A DNA stretch of 64,000 nt from Colius striatus (taxonomy: Eukaryota; Chordata; Aves; Coliiformes; Coliidae): contig NC_084759.1 of assembly GCF_028858725.1 (NCBI RefSeq), positions 179,581,770 through 179,645,769 of the forward strand, in the 5' to 3' direction. The position numbers and the translations under genes were made by a program. Under the pieces are notes generated by a model. The model was not told where the DNA came from, made no database searches, and worked only from the letters and a program-made list of their open reading frames with translations. This document shows, piece after piece, positions 1 to 13,473 of the stretch. Within the stretch, counting starts at the first letter, position 1. The number at the start of each line of letters is the position of its first letter.

Positions 1-552
1 AGACAAATAATAGATTTTCAGTTGAACATGGTATTTCTACAGGAAAATATATCTTGACATTCTAGAAAAGTCATAGGGTTGTACACACCATAATGAAACT
101 ACATTTTTCCCAAATGCCATAATTTGGCTGTAAGTATCTCAATTTTGTACAGTTACAATCTGTGTGAACTTTTGCACAAACTCAGATGACCAGGGGATCA
201 AGCACTGTGTACGCTGACCTCATCCTACAACCAACAAGACGCGGGGGCACCTTTGCATTTTATATCTGAAAGTTGATAACCAAACTGAGACTTTCAGGAA
301 TATCAATTTGACATTCTATATCAAAGCTGTGTTAGCCACAATTTTTTTTTGAGGCTGAAGTAATGTAAAAATGCACAGTGAATACAAGCTTTCTGCCTTA
401 CTATGTCCCTGACACACATGCACAATTGCTTGGCTATGAAACTCCAGCAAATAATCTGACAACACAAACATGAACCCTTTAAATGTTTAAAATATCCTGA
501 TTACAACAGTATTAAATCTGTGTCCCTTTACTTGGGAAGTCTTGCCTTGACA

Positions 553-775
553 GGGACTAAAATGACTCTAAACCTCATCTCTTTTACAGACAGAATTTCC
601 TAGCTCCTGCTGTGTGGCATCTACCACTAATCTGACATGCCAGAACAGTTGCAGAACAAAGAGGAAACCATTGTAAATGTATTTATTTTCTAAATCTGCA
701 TAAAATGAGTAATTCGGGGATGCACTATTCAACCTCTGACTGCAAAGTTTTGTCACCTCTAATCAGTCTTCCATG
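553..775 (+). repeat. Diverged direct repeat, copy A
   Basis: Shares ordered blocks with 1167-1365: a GACTAAA block, GACATGC, AACAGT, the exact GAACAAAGAG, CATAAAAT and a GAATGCA/GATGCA block, then CAAAG with TTG. Aligned by eye; a weaker third resemblance may exist near 200-330. Origin unknown. Confidence 0.5.
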
Positions 776-1166
776 TAGAATTTTATCAGTGAACACAGAA
801 ATAAATAGTAGCATTTCATAACTCCATCTGGAGGTAATAAACTGTGGGTCTGTCTGTATGGGGAAGTTACAACAAAATATGTCAGGGTATGAATCTCAAG
901 CACAATAACTACTGCGCTCTAAGTCTCTATGTAGATGCTCTTAAGCACTAAGGCTCTGGGGGTTTTTTCAGTTTAACTTAATCCATTTTCACAGTGGACT
1001 CCTAGAGAGGAATTAGCGTCCACACAGAGAACTACTTCTTAAAGGTATTCTGAGATATTTTCCAACCAGACAAGCACTAACTGTTAAGATATTTTTAAAA
1101 ATATATTTCCCCATAGTAATAAAATAACAAACCTGAGTACTTTTTCAGAGGAAATTAGAGTTCCTC

Positions 1167-1365
1167 AGAGACTAAATCGCCCCCATCTGCTGTTTTGCAA
1201 CCCATGTTGTATGGCAGCCTCTCCTACTTAGACATGCTAAAACAGTGCATGAACAAAGAGCAACTCTGGCACATGCATACATTTCCCAAATTTACATAAA
1301 ATTAGAATTTCCAGAATGCATAATGTGCCAACCATCTCAAAGTATTGTTAGTCTGACTTGTCTTT
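1167..1365 (+). repeat. Diverged direct repeat, copy B
   Basis: Partner of the copy at 553-775, about 600 bases downstream and in the same orientation. It could be an old local duplication or two relics of one repeat family. Confidence 0.5.
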
Positions 1366-4300
1366 GAACCAGATTGGTACAGTATCGATTATATATAAAA
1401 AAGGCTGTTACTTTCCCTGTAGTACATGCTGTATTGCAGAAAGTGTCACTAAAATTTAAAAACCGTGCCAGACTGTTCGCATAAAGTGGTATGCAGAAAG
1501 CAGACACCTTCTTAGTTTTTTCATTTAGGAATGAATTTCTTCATTAATACCTTGGCTTTCCATGCCTGGAAAATGTGAAATGCAAGCAGCCAGCCACAGT
1601 CCCTGAAGCAGGAATCTGAGGTGCCTGTTTCACTGACCAGAATGGCTAACACGTTGTCCATCAGGATGGGGATCAGCCAGTGAATCAAGTGGCTTCTTCA
1701 GTTGGGACGTTTCAGACACAAATATTATGATGCTACTGTGAGTGCTACTTAGTGTTATAATTTTAGATTCATTTTCAACATCTAGAAATTTAATCCACAA
1801 TATGAATTGCTCCAGGTCTGGCCTAATGAGTATTACTGGTATATCATGTCTTTATTGCTGCTATATTTAAGTCAGATATGTGAGAATTAGAACTAGACAG
1901 AGAAAGTGTTTCCCTCCATCAGGAGTAGCGCAAGCTAGCCCGAACTGTATCCTGTCTGCTGTCTGAGGGTATAATGTGAGATTTATTATGAAAGATTTCT
2001 CTGTATTTCAAGTTTAAACAACATTATCAAAACACTGTAGATTTTGTTAGACCTCATGCTGAGGGAAAACAAAATATTAATGCAGTGAAAATTGTTTGAA
2101 AATGTTAATTTTACAGACTTTTTTAATAAAAGGAAAACTGTATTTGGAGACAAAAATGCCCCAGAATATATTAAAAGTGTACTCTGACATTTTTTAGCAA
2201 TTTTTAGAACAGTGAAACGTGAAGCATTGGCTATGTTCAAAACTGTGTTTCCAAAAAGAATCTCCTTTTCCTTCAATTATCTCTTGCTCTGAATTGTATC
2301 AAAAATGCTAATTCCATTTTTATTCTATTTTAAGACTTTCACATTGAACTATTTTCATTCAGCACTTTTCATGGCACAAAAAATGCCGTGAAATGGAAAT
2401 TTAAAGGAAAAAAATCAATATTCACCTTTTTGTTTGTAAATATTCCCAAGAAACCTAGGGGTGGAAAAATCTATTTAAGACGCATATTGTTCATACCAAA
2501 TAACTTTTAAAATCAGTATACTTCTGCTCTATTTAAATGTTGGACAGGACCAGAGTTTGAGATTTAGATATTTCTGTTGTTGATTTGTTTTCTTCCTTTT
2601 GCATTGACAAACTGTCATTTCGTTGAAAATACAATCCAAGAAATTGAAGGTTTAGGGGATCATCTATTTGTCATATTTTAATGATATTTTACTACTCCCA
2701 ACCTCATTGAGAACAAAAATTTTTCTAAAGATGCCTTTGCATAAATAGTGTATGTAATGAGCCATTATACCATTATACATTATACATTATTTCCTCACTC
2801 ATATGGAAACCCCCATAACTCATTAATGAAATAAGTAGTTGTGAGTCTTACCTTGGAACTGAGTCAATGATATTTTATGGCAAATTTTATGTCCACTCTA
2901 TTCATGTATATTACTGTTTCACCTGGACATACTGTATTTATGTATTATGGTTCAGTTCTTTATTTTTTTGCATTGTGACTTTAAAAAACATGAAGGCCTT
3001 TTGGATACAGAAAATATGTCATGATAAAGCCTCTGCTAGCCTAATAAGACAAAGATACCTACAGATTACTGACAAATACAAATAAATTTTTTAGTTTCTT
3101 CACCTTTACTTCCGTGTGCTTCAATCAGCTAATCTGAAGAAGTTTATCAAATAGAAACATGCTTCTCTCTCCTATATATCTACTTTTATTTCCATTTTCT
3201 AAAATCCCCCAGAGACACACTGCAAACTCCAGCTTGGTTGATGTTTTCAAAAATGTGTCATTCTGTGACATGGCAACTATGCAAACTCTGTTGGTATAAT
3301 ACATTTTATAGTAGTAAACTGGTTTCAGACAAACAATTTTCTGTAGCATACAATTATTTTTTGGTACTCTATTCTTCAGTAGGTACAAGTTACAGTGAGC
3401 AATAAATTTAATAAGGGATATTTTCAGTATTTTTATTCATGCAAACCCATCATAATAATGTGAAGTTATACCATGAACCTTAGGTGGTGTTTCCATACCA
3501 ATGATAACAATCAAGAGGGAACTGTGACTTATCTGCTTCAAGTGATTTTATCCGTCTTTTGACCCACTACTATTTCATGGGCAGAAATAAAGTCTGAGTA
3601 CAAATACTGCATGTGAAACTGTACTTCTTATCTTCAGAACATTGATATGCTTTTCCACCACATCTGAATTTGTTTTAACACAGTGCCATATTAGGTTTCC
3701 CTTACAGAGGGCAATACAGTGCTAACTAAACATCTGACTTGATAAATACTGGAATTACCTCCAAAACCACAGTTGTATGAGTTGTATTTCCAGTTGAAAG
3801 CAGATATTTAAACTATGCGGATGCCTGGATGAAATGTTCCTGAACACGTGAAACCTGTGTTACAGAATCCAAGACTATGTAAACACACCATGAACACAGA
3901 ATTAAAAATGTACCTTTAGAGGCTCACAAATTCTAACACTGCTGTCTTGAGTGGCCACATGAAGGAGCATTTACTGCCATTTCTAAAGGCATCAGGAGGT
4001 AAATAAAGGGCTGCTAAAGATGGATAATAGTAGAGTGTTTTGAAAGGTCGCAAGAACTCATCATCCTGAAGAGGAAGTACCTACATTTACCAAGTTGAAG
4101 ACCTAGAGACATTAAATTGTGTTTTGCTGTACAGATATGCTGTCTAAAACTAGCAAACATGATACTGAGACAAACAGACCATGCAGTCATACTTGAAGCC
4201 ATTTGTACCTCTCAGGGCATAAAATATAAAAAATAGATTAATAAATTTGAGTTTTTATAAATTAGTATCCATGATGATATGATTTGGACTATGGATTGTC

Positions 4301-7300
4301 TTTGCCCAAGATGCAGGTGAGAGTTTAGATCTGGCAGGTGCCAGAGAGTCATCCCTTCCCAGCCTTGATTTGTGAGTCCAGGAAAGTTTTGACTGCTTCC
4401 CATGTGACTTCCCATGAGACCAAATGAACAAACCCAGCTGGCTGCATGAAGAATGAGTTCATGAAAATCCACAAGTCACTTTCAGAGCTGGAAACACAGA
4501 AACATCACAGCAACACCCAGCTCACCCCCCTGGAATCAAGCTGACTCCTACCACGTTTATTTGCTTCGGCCATGTAGGACTTGAGCCCATTCCATGTTGT
4601 TTCACTACCTTTTCTCATGTTCCACATTACGTTCTAGTTACTCTGCAAGAATATTTTTAATTTGAGCCCAGTACTATTAGGATACAGGAATTATATTAGG
4701 ATCAACAGTTTTGTCAGCCTGGCAAGTTTTGCTGAATGCACAATGACAGCACAGGGCTCCTTCCTAGCTCTGTGGGAACCAGAGAAGGTCCTGAAACATT
4801 AAGCCAGTAAGCCCAGCTGCACTCAAATGCCTTCTTGAAGAGATAGCACAGTATCTGTAGCCTCTTCAACTATTTTATCTGAGTTTTAATACAACCATGA
4901 GCACTGGATGCCCTTTATTTCAGATATGGAAAGCTATTACTTCTCCTATATGCTTTTGCATTGAATAAATACTGTTGTACTTTTGAAAGGCTGGCAGGTG
5001 ACTGAACTGCCCTTGTAATGGCTTCAAGGAGAGAAAGATTAAAGTGCAGAAATAGATTTTGGCTTGTTCAGGTGACTGTGGTGACTTAGTGCCAGAAGTA
5101 TTGGCCTGGAGGAAGAGAATTTATGAGGTTCCACAAAATGAAAAGGCCAGTTGAAAAGGTGCAAAGAAATGAAACACTGCAGACGTGACTGAACCTGCAT
5201 GTATGTGTGGTTTCCAAAGAAAATATTGAGCCCAGTGAGTATGGGGAGAACTGCAGAACTGAACATCAGACATCTCTTCAGCCAACAGCCACTATCTGTC
5301 TGGAGCAGCAGTACTGTATCATCACTACTCTGTGATGCTTTATGACTTCAAAATTAGTGAGTTTGCAAAGAGCTGTAAGTATGGGTAGAATCCGTGTCAA
5401 AGAAAAGAAGTACCAGAATAACTCTCAGGATGTCAAACCACCAAGGTACCTGAGATCTGCTCTGCTCAACCACCACAGGTGACTCTTACTTGCTATTTCA
5501 GTCCTCATAGGACTTCAGCTTTAAAAGACCAAAGTTTTTTGTCTAAAACTAAAATACTGGACTATGTAGCAATTCTTAACTCTCCAATCTGAGTGCAAAT
5601 CCTCTTTTTTATCTCAACTGGGACAAGAGATGAGTGCATATCATCAGTCTTGGCCTCGTATGTGGTTAGGGAAGCTGGCCGCCTCCTAGGTTATAAGTAG
5701 GTCATGTCCCAGATGAAGGCAGGCACGTCATTTATGATTGAATTTTAAACATAGATGAAGTCATTGTTTCAAAACACTCTGGATTAAACCAGATCATTGA
5801 TATTACCATGCGTAAACATTTGTTAGTCTTACTCTACAATAAATGTTGGAAGGTTGGTTGTAATATTGACTTGAAATAGGGAATCATCATCCTGAAAAGG
5901 CTGAGGAAGACTTGCCTAGAACACAAAGAGATTATTAATGCTTTTGAAAAATCTACCACCTGAGCTGGAGTCAATAGCCAGTGAGCCAATTAATAAAGTG
6001 CAAGACTAACAATATATTTGTATTCTCTTTGTGTACAAAATGTAACTGAACAGACATAAAATCCATCCTGCCATTGTCTTTTTCTTCCTGTGGCTGAGGT
6101 GGAAAGGAGATGAATGGATTTAAGAGTGGTTTCCTATACAGTGGTAGTCTTTTACAGTATCCCATTAACATTACAGAATAGGATTGGTACTGCAATGAAT
6201 TATCTAGACAAGAAGCTCTATACATACTTCTGCAATCACTCATGCAAGATATGTGACTAGACTTTCCTACACATTCACCAACTTTCCACAGAAATAAAAT
6301 GTAAAATATGGTTATTCATGTAAATTCTTTCTCTAGGAAATTTCTCTGGAATCCTGAAGGTTTTAAAAATACCTATTCCCAGGAAAAAAAATAATTTTTT
6401 CATTAAAGCCTTTCATGCATTTATTTTGAAAAGTTAGTTTATAACGTTACATTAAGTCTCTCATTTTGTGTTAGATTGTTGGGATGCATGCTGACAGATG
6501 ATTTTTGAGCAAATTTCTGCTGGAAATGCAGGTTGTCTTCTCCCTGCAGCCCCAAATGCATGCATTGTTCCTCTCTTCATACCAGAGCATCCTTCTGTGC
6601 CATTTGCTGAGTTCACTCACAAACTTATTTATTTTTCTGGCTTTCTAGGTGGACCCTGGTCAGAGTGACAATTTATGTCACATCTGAGTAGATGGGTGCA
6701 AACCAAATCAAGTTTATTTTATTCATACTCCAAGGCAGGTTATTAGCTCTATGCAGTTACCCTGTTTCCAAGCCAGAGCTGTATACAAGAACTAATATCT
6801 GTATGTTTGTACATACCTTAAATAGTTAGCTACCAAGCAAGTTTTAAAGTTGTTTTAGAGTGACAAACATTAACTCTAGGGGTTTTGCCAAAATAAACAC
6901 AAAATCAAACAGAAGCAGACCTTCCTGATAGCCAATCTGTACAGTACTGTTCAAACAGCTGGAGCACCTGGTGCTGCAAGTTCCAACACTGAAAGTCTGG
7001 GTGGGAAAGCATAAATGGATTGCAACATGCACCACAGAGTTGGTTACAGGTGATGGAAATTTTCAGCAATCACTCTATGCCTCAATGTTTCAAGGACTTT
7101 AGAGTTTACTGAAAACACAGCTAAAAGAAGAGAAAAATTATAAAGTGAAAGAATATTGAGGTGTGTAAACTAAGCCATTCTGAGTTGTTCTGAGCAGATT
7201 TATTGAATGTGGTCTGATGCACTGAACATTCCTTTGTCTATATTCCAAGTTTATTATTTCAAAAGTGTTGTCAAATGCCATTTACATTCAAGCAGATGCT

Positions 7301-9344
7301 TTTTTTTTTTTTGGTATGTGAAGAAACTCAAGTCTTTGGGGAAAGAAAAAAAAAAGTGCTACAAGTGGCCTAACCATGGATGATAGGAGAATCTGTTCAA
7401 TGAGCAGTGAGTTTTCCTCATACAAATTCTTTCTTAATCTTCCATCAAGTTCTTTTCTGCATTATTCCCACTTTCCATAAACTGTATTTTGCATGCTATA
7501 AAGGTGATGACAAAGAAAAGAAAGTCATATTTTAGAATCTCTGGGAGGCAGGATTAATGAGTGGCTTAACCTCACTTCCTTTGAAAAGGCATTTATTGAT
7601 CCTCACAATAACATAAAGAAGTGAATGATGGAGAATTCACTTACTGACTTTGTCTAGCTCACTTCTCTGGTGTGGTAGACTGAAAAAGATTTAGGCTAAT
7701 AGTAGTGAGGCTGTGAAAGTAATACATGAGACCTAAGAATCTTGTCATTTAACATAGTAGGCAATCTTAGTTTCCTTTTACATTCTTACTCTCATAGTTT
7801 GCAGCTTCAGGTGCACACATGCTATTTCAAAATGCACTCTTTCAATAAATTCACACAAGAACATTATGTGCTTGCTTTACAAGGTCAAAAGCAATTTTCT
7901 TTTTTCCACTGACAACTCAGCTTGACTGTGTTAGACATTTAAAATTCAATTTGTGTTCTTTCTGACAAATCTAGTACATAAGCATCAGCAATAATGATTT
8001 GGAAGCCACGTATCTGTACACTTTTAGCTGTTATTCCTAATGTGACCATAACTATAGCATCTAGGTGGAGTATTGAGAACCTTGTTAAAGATTCATGCAC
8101 TGCCTGGGACACAGCTCTGTTCTAGTGCTCCCTCAGTGCTCCTGCGCTGACAAATATAGTATTGTTTTTCTCACTGTGGTGTGACCCACAAGCATATCTC
8201 ACAGTAACAAGAATATACTTTCATAAAATAAGTTTGAGCACTTCAAGATGTAACAATAATTTGTGAAATAAAAATAATAAATGAAAAATTAACATTTAGA
8301 CAATCAATCTGTGTAACTCCTTCTCATCTAGCTTGGCTTACTGTGGAATTAGTAGCAATTACAATACCTAAAATCAAACTGCCTGTAAAACAGTGATGCA
8401 AACTTATATTCATACTGTCAATTCTTAATGCAAACTGTAAGAATTCAAGAATTTTACAATTACAAATCACTATATGATCTTATTTGTCCTAATTTTATAC
8501 AAATCAACATCCTAACTGTTAGAAAGGATCTTGATTTAATCAGGTGTGGGAACAACTCTTCTGTGTGAACACTGCAGTTGCAAATCCTGTGCTATGTCAT
8601 GACCCACAGTGCCCTGTTGACTATGGCATGACTACATCATTTGTGGGACACTAGCAGCTAATATTTCCAAAAGCGATTCCTGCACCCATCAAAGATGCCT
8701 GTCCCCTATCTATTTCAGCCAAGCACCCAAAATCACAAGGCACCTTTGCAAATGTGCCAAATGTTATGCCTCTTTCATGACATTTCGCTTGTGAGCTCCC
8801 CTATCATTTTTTTCCACTGGTCAGCTTAAAGTCACATCTTGCCCTGATGGCTTGCTGGAAAAGCTTGTGCTGCAGTACATCTAAGCTGCCACAGGAAAAC
8901 TGCCACAAGAAACTAAGGAAACACATCCAGCCAAGCAGATTTTTTTTTCATTCTACTTATTGTTTCTCTGCTACGTCTTGAGCAACTGCAAGGAAAGAGG
9001 TAAGCAGTACAAACTATATTTAGCCCAAACTACATGTTCTATATGTACAGATCGGGTTTTAATACAGAGAGGAAGATTCTGCCAGATTCACAGAGCTCTA
9101 TTCTGCTCTGAGATGCTGTGAGATCTCAGTGCTAATAAAGTGTGTGAAGAGCAAAGGAAATATATACAGACCTTTAATGTGTGATATACTAGGATATACA
9201 CTTGACGACATAAGGCTGGCCTTTGTTGAGAGAAGCCGTGATAATAAAGTCATCAAACAGCACACTGAGCTTCAGCATATCCCCAGCTCCAGCCCACAGA
9301 AGGCAAGGACTGATGTCGCAGTGCTTCCCTCCCGTGCCATGTTC

Positions 9345-9528
9345 AAGGCTGAGGGTGCACTGGAACAGGCTGCCCAGATGAGTTGTTGAGTCTTCTTCTC
9401 TGGAGACATTCAAAACCCACCTGGATGAGTTCCTGTGTGACCTGCTCTAGGTGGTCATGCTCTGGCAGGGGAGTTGAACCAGATGATCTTTAGAGGTCCT
9501 TTCCGGACCTTAAGATTCTGCAATTCTG
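9345..9528 (+). mobile_element. CR1 LINE, 5'-truncated 3' end
   Basis: Contains the standard CR1 tail: CACTGGAACAGGCTGCCCAG, the CACCTGGATGAGTTCCTGTG stretch, CCAGATGATCTTTAGAGGTC, and a degenerate ATTCTG-type terminal repeat. Its sequence is closest to the copy at 29.7 kb. The short open frames across it are remnants only. The left edge is uncertain. Confidence 0.85.
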
Positions 9529-10344
9529 TATTTACTCCAGCTATGTACAGGCTCTAATTTGAATCACTACCCTCACCACCAACACATGACTGATCTTCAC
9601 AATTACTTCAGACCCTTAAGCAGGGTTCCTGTCAGCTGCTGCTTTTCCTAGAGCTGGATGCAGCTGTAGGCAGTGCAAAGGGTTGTGTGTGGTGTGTGCT
9701 GGCAGGCAGCAGCATCAGTGCCAAGAGCTCACAGAACACATTCCCAGATGGCCAAAAATGTCCTAAAGAATCACAGATGTGGAGAAAGGGTATCATAAGC
9801 CATAGAGAGATAAGTTAGACAGCGCCATGACTCTATTCTGTGCAGCAACAGCACAGGGAAATTAACTTGTTATAACTCTTTTTTTCTCCTTTTTATTATC
9901 TGAGTAGTGATACTCTGTGACTAGCTTTATTTTGGGGCTGGCTGGGAAGGGCTTATCTCACACTTCATGTGGTCCTATTTTGATTGTCAAAAGCTGTGGC
10001 CTTATAAAAGTTAAGCTGGTAACAAAATACTGACTTAAAGTGTTTTTCCCCAATTAAAATCTACATTTATTTTCTAGAAATGAAAATGTCTTACATCTTT
10101 ACTTCCTAATTATAGCTTTAAAGTGCAAAATTGTTTCTAAAATCTTTACAAGCCATCTAAAAAGAGAGGTGAAAAACAATTTTATCATAATTATATAATT
10201 GTGAAGTTTTATAATAAAGAAGAAATTCAGAATTTCCATTTGTCTAAAATGCCTTGTAGATTTCTCCACAGTGTTTTAATTGCACAATCAAAACCAAACA
10301 CCTGTTTGAAATTAGCTTACATCCAAACAAGAAAAAAGACATCT

Positions 10345-10550
10345 TTTTTTGACAGTGAGAATAATTAACCACTGGAATAGCCTATCAAAGGATATAAGGA
10401 ATTCTTGTTCACCCTCTTTAAATCAAAAGTAGGTCTGTTTTTAAAAGCCAGCAAGTCTTATCCTGGGATCGTTATTTGAAGTTGCACAATCTGTGCTATG
10501 CAGGAGACCATAATAATGATGGTCCTTTTTTGCCACAGATGTCAAAGAAC
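10345..10550 (+). mobile_element. Ancient CR1-like LINE 3' end
   Basis: A decayed tail pattern: ATTAACCACTGGAATAGCCT, then a spacer, then CTGTGCTATGCAGGAGACCA and ATAATGATGGTCCTTTTTTG. This is the tail type seen in old CR1 copies of turtles, crocodilians and birds. It is far more diverged than the four younger CR1 fragments in the window. Family assigned from memory. Confidence 0.7.
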
Positions 10551-11654
10551 ATTTTGGCTCCCAGGACACTCATATACCACATCCCTGAGCTCTGGCTCCT
10601 GTCAGCTACCATAAGCCTGCAATCTCTCATTCCTGCAGATGAAACAGACAGCAAGTTTTAGAGATATCTGTACCCCCTTGGTCTCTATCCCTCACATTGC
10701 CCTTATTACCCTTCTTCACCTGACCTTGAGATCTATTTACTTATTAGAATTAAAATAATATCATAATTGATCTGAAAATGTTTTTCAAAAGAAAAAGTTA
10801 TCCTGCATGTTTTATTAAGATGCAAGAGCTTAAATAAGAGATGTTTTAACTACCTTAAATTGATTTCACTACTGTATTACCTTTAAAAACACAGTTATTA
10901 CTTCTTAGACTTAAAAAACTGGACCTTGTGCCAAGAGATGTTCAAATACCAAACTGAATGCTCTCCAGACATGAATAGCTTAAATACCTGCTGCAAAGTA
11001 GTGAGCCAAATTCCACTCCAACTCAGAATTTTTATTATTCCTACCCTCAGTATTTCCCACCCCTGCTGCACTAATACTGCTTTCCACTAATACCTTGAGT
11101 GAATTAATTCTAAGTATCAATGCAAAATTTTCATCAGTTGCTTTAAATTGCTCTTATGGCATTGCAAAATGCCACAAGGAAACTTACAATTTATACTCTT
11201 TATTCATCAGACGTTATGAACAAAACTAGGTGAAGAAATTGTCTAAGGTTCATATATTTCAGATTGGGATCTGTGAAATAATTTGCTTGAGATGACTTTA
11301 ATCCTCTCCAGTCACATTCAGTTCCTCAGCAACATCAGTATTAGTCAATAACATGAGCTATTTCTTCCTTTCCTCTAAGCAGACGTGGGTTCATTGTGCC
11401 ATACTCTGAGCCAGCCAAAGACAACTTTCCCATCTGAAGAGTTCAGAGTAGTTCATCCCAGGGGAGGGCCCACTCTTACCCACTTTTGCCCATTAGGAGA
11501 GCAGCCCCATGCTGACCCGAAGTATGAGCTGATCAAGCCTTCACCTGCCTACTATGTACCATTTAGATAAAACTACAGCCACAGCACAGCTTTTACAGGA
11601 GCCTTCATGCCAGACGGGGGAATTACCTCATTATTGATAAACAGCCTTGCCTTT

Positions 11655-11765
11655 GATGCCAAATAGGAGAAAAAAAATATTGTGAACACAGCAAAGTAGG
11701 TATTTGAAGGGAGGGGGTCACAAATTTTAATGTTGTGGTTAGAGAGGTTCTCCCTGAAATCTGCA
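11655..11765 (+). repeat. Diverged direct repeat, copy A
   Basis: GATGCCAAATAGGAGAAAAA, AATATTGTGAA and AAAGTAGGTATTTGAAGGG parallel the blocks at 12179-12285 in the same order and spacing. Confidence 0.45.
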
Positions 11766-12178
11766 TCTGTATTACTGGATGAGCTCTTGCTCCTTTGGAA
11801 AAGAAGCCATTCAGTAGACATTGAAGGGTTGTGAGGTTGACTTTGTTTTTGCAGTCAGGTCTCTGTAGACTCGCCATAGCAGAACTCTACCTGCTTGATT
11901 GCCAGCATCAGGCTATCTTGCATTTGGGACTGGATTTGCTTCCCACTAGTGTAATAGTAATAAATTAAATAATCCTACATTTTTTACTTGCATATGAGTA
12001 GTGCATCTGCTACATCTTTGGATAAATACATCTCTGTGTTAAGCAGAAGTAAGAAATGCCAAATGCAGTCTCCATAACGTCAAATTGAATGGGAGCACTC
12101 ATGGAATATGAACATTTAAAAGGACATAAGTATTAATGAATTGGGCATCTGAAAAGGAAGTTCTATTAACTATAGCTG

Positions 12179-12285
12179 TGATGCCAGACAGGAGGAAAAA
12201 TATTGTCAAGAAAAAAACAAGGTAGATATTGATGGGGATCTGCAAATGTTTATCACTAATCTAATTAAGGGTAGCATTAAATTCT
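12179..12285 (+). repeat. Diverged direct repeat, copy B
   Basis: GATGCCAGACAGGAGGAAAA, AATATTGTCAAG and AAGGTAGATATTGATGGGG match the copy about 525 bases upstream. Likely an old duplication or repeat relic. Confidence 0.45.
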
Positions 12286-13142
12286 GTTTCAAAACACTGT
12301 CTCTTCTCATGTGCTGAGGTTGGATAGTTTTAGCCTATATTCAGTAAAGGTATTGGGTGCTTAAAACGGGAATTAGGTGGACATGAATTGCATAAAACCA
12401 AAGTTGCAATTCAGTATTTCATGATGGCTTTTCATTGTAAGGCAGAATCCACAGTGTGCACCGAAATACAGTTTTCTGTTCATACTCATCAGGACACCTG
12501 ACATGTACCTGCTATGCCTTCTTCTCAGTGACCTTGAAGAAGGAAAAGTAGATATACAGAGGAGTGGTGAGGGCACAGAAGGCTTACTTGGGGGCTTTGG
12601 GTTTCACTGCCAGCCAGTGAACACCTGAGCCCTTCACTGGGTCAGACCCCGTGGACTGTGAGGAAAACTTGCCCACAACAGTATGACTGGCTTAAATATC
12701 CCATAGAATAAATAAACATGAATGTTGTGATGCCTAGTGTATACCAAAAAAATGTAGATTTGTATCCACACAACAGAATATGGTTTAGCACTGGTTTATT
12801 AAATATACAATTAATGAGATTACAACTGTCTTGAATCTAATTTATAATCAATGTTTATTGAATGTGTGAGTTCCAGACTTTAGTATAACTAAAAGGAAAG
12901 TATGTGGCAAGTCATGCTATTACCTTATGCAGTACCAGAAGACACACTTAAAAAAACATAATGTTTGCTTCTCACTTGATACGTCTATACTAAAAGATGA
13001 TGTACAGCTACAGGTGTAAGTCTGTCCAGATCAGCTAGTCTAAAAGGTCACAGCTGCAGTTGCTAGTGTTGAGTTTCTTGCACTGTATGTCTTGCAATGT
13101 TTCATAATTTTAAGGTAATAACTTATTTAAACATCTCTTTTT

Positions 13143-13473
13143 AATACTTACAAGTATCTAAACAGTGGGTGTCAGGAAGTTGAGACATCCCTTTTTTTGA
13201 TGGTATCTAGCAACAGGACAAGGGGTAATGAGATGAAGCTGGAACCAAAAAAAGTTCCATTTAAACATAAGAAAAAACTATTTCACTGTGAGGGTGAAGG
13301 AGTCCTGGCACAGGCTGCCCAGGGAGGATGTGGAGTCTCTTTCCTTGAAGGTCTTCAAGACCAACCTGGACGTGTTCCTGTGTCACCTGATCCAGGTGAA
13401 CCTGCTTCTGCAGGGGAGTTGGATTAGATGATCTATAAAGGTCCCTTCCAACCCCTACCTTTTTATGATTTAT
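13143..13473 (+). mobile_element. CR1 LINE, 5'-truncated 3' end
   Basis: Runs from a TACAAGTATCTAAACAGTGG-like start through GGACAAGGGGTAATGAGATG, TTTCACTGTGAGGGTGAAGG and CACAGGCTGCCCAGGGAGG to GATGATCTATAAAGGTCCC. It belongs with the copy at 52.06 kb (shared wording such as TCTAGCAACAGGAC and the CATTTAAACATAAGAAAAAA segment). A small open frame across it is a fragment of the CR1 reading frame. Confidence 0.88.

Larger units (their letters stand above)
1..9344. other. Non-coding flank, no gene recognised
   Basis: Only short scattered open frames of chance length were found, with no similarity to a known protein and no splice pattern linking them. Apart from the direct repeats near 0.6 and 1.2 kb I see no named element. 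Confidence 0.6.
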
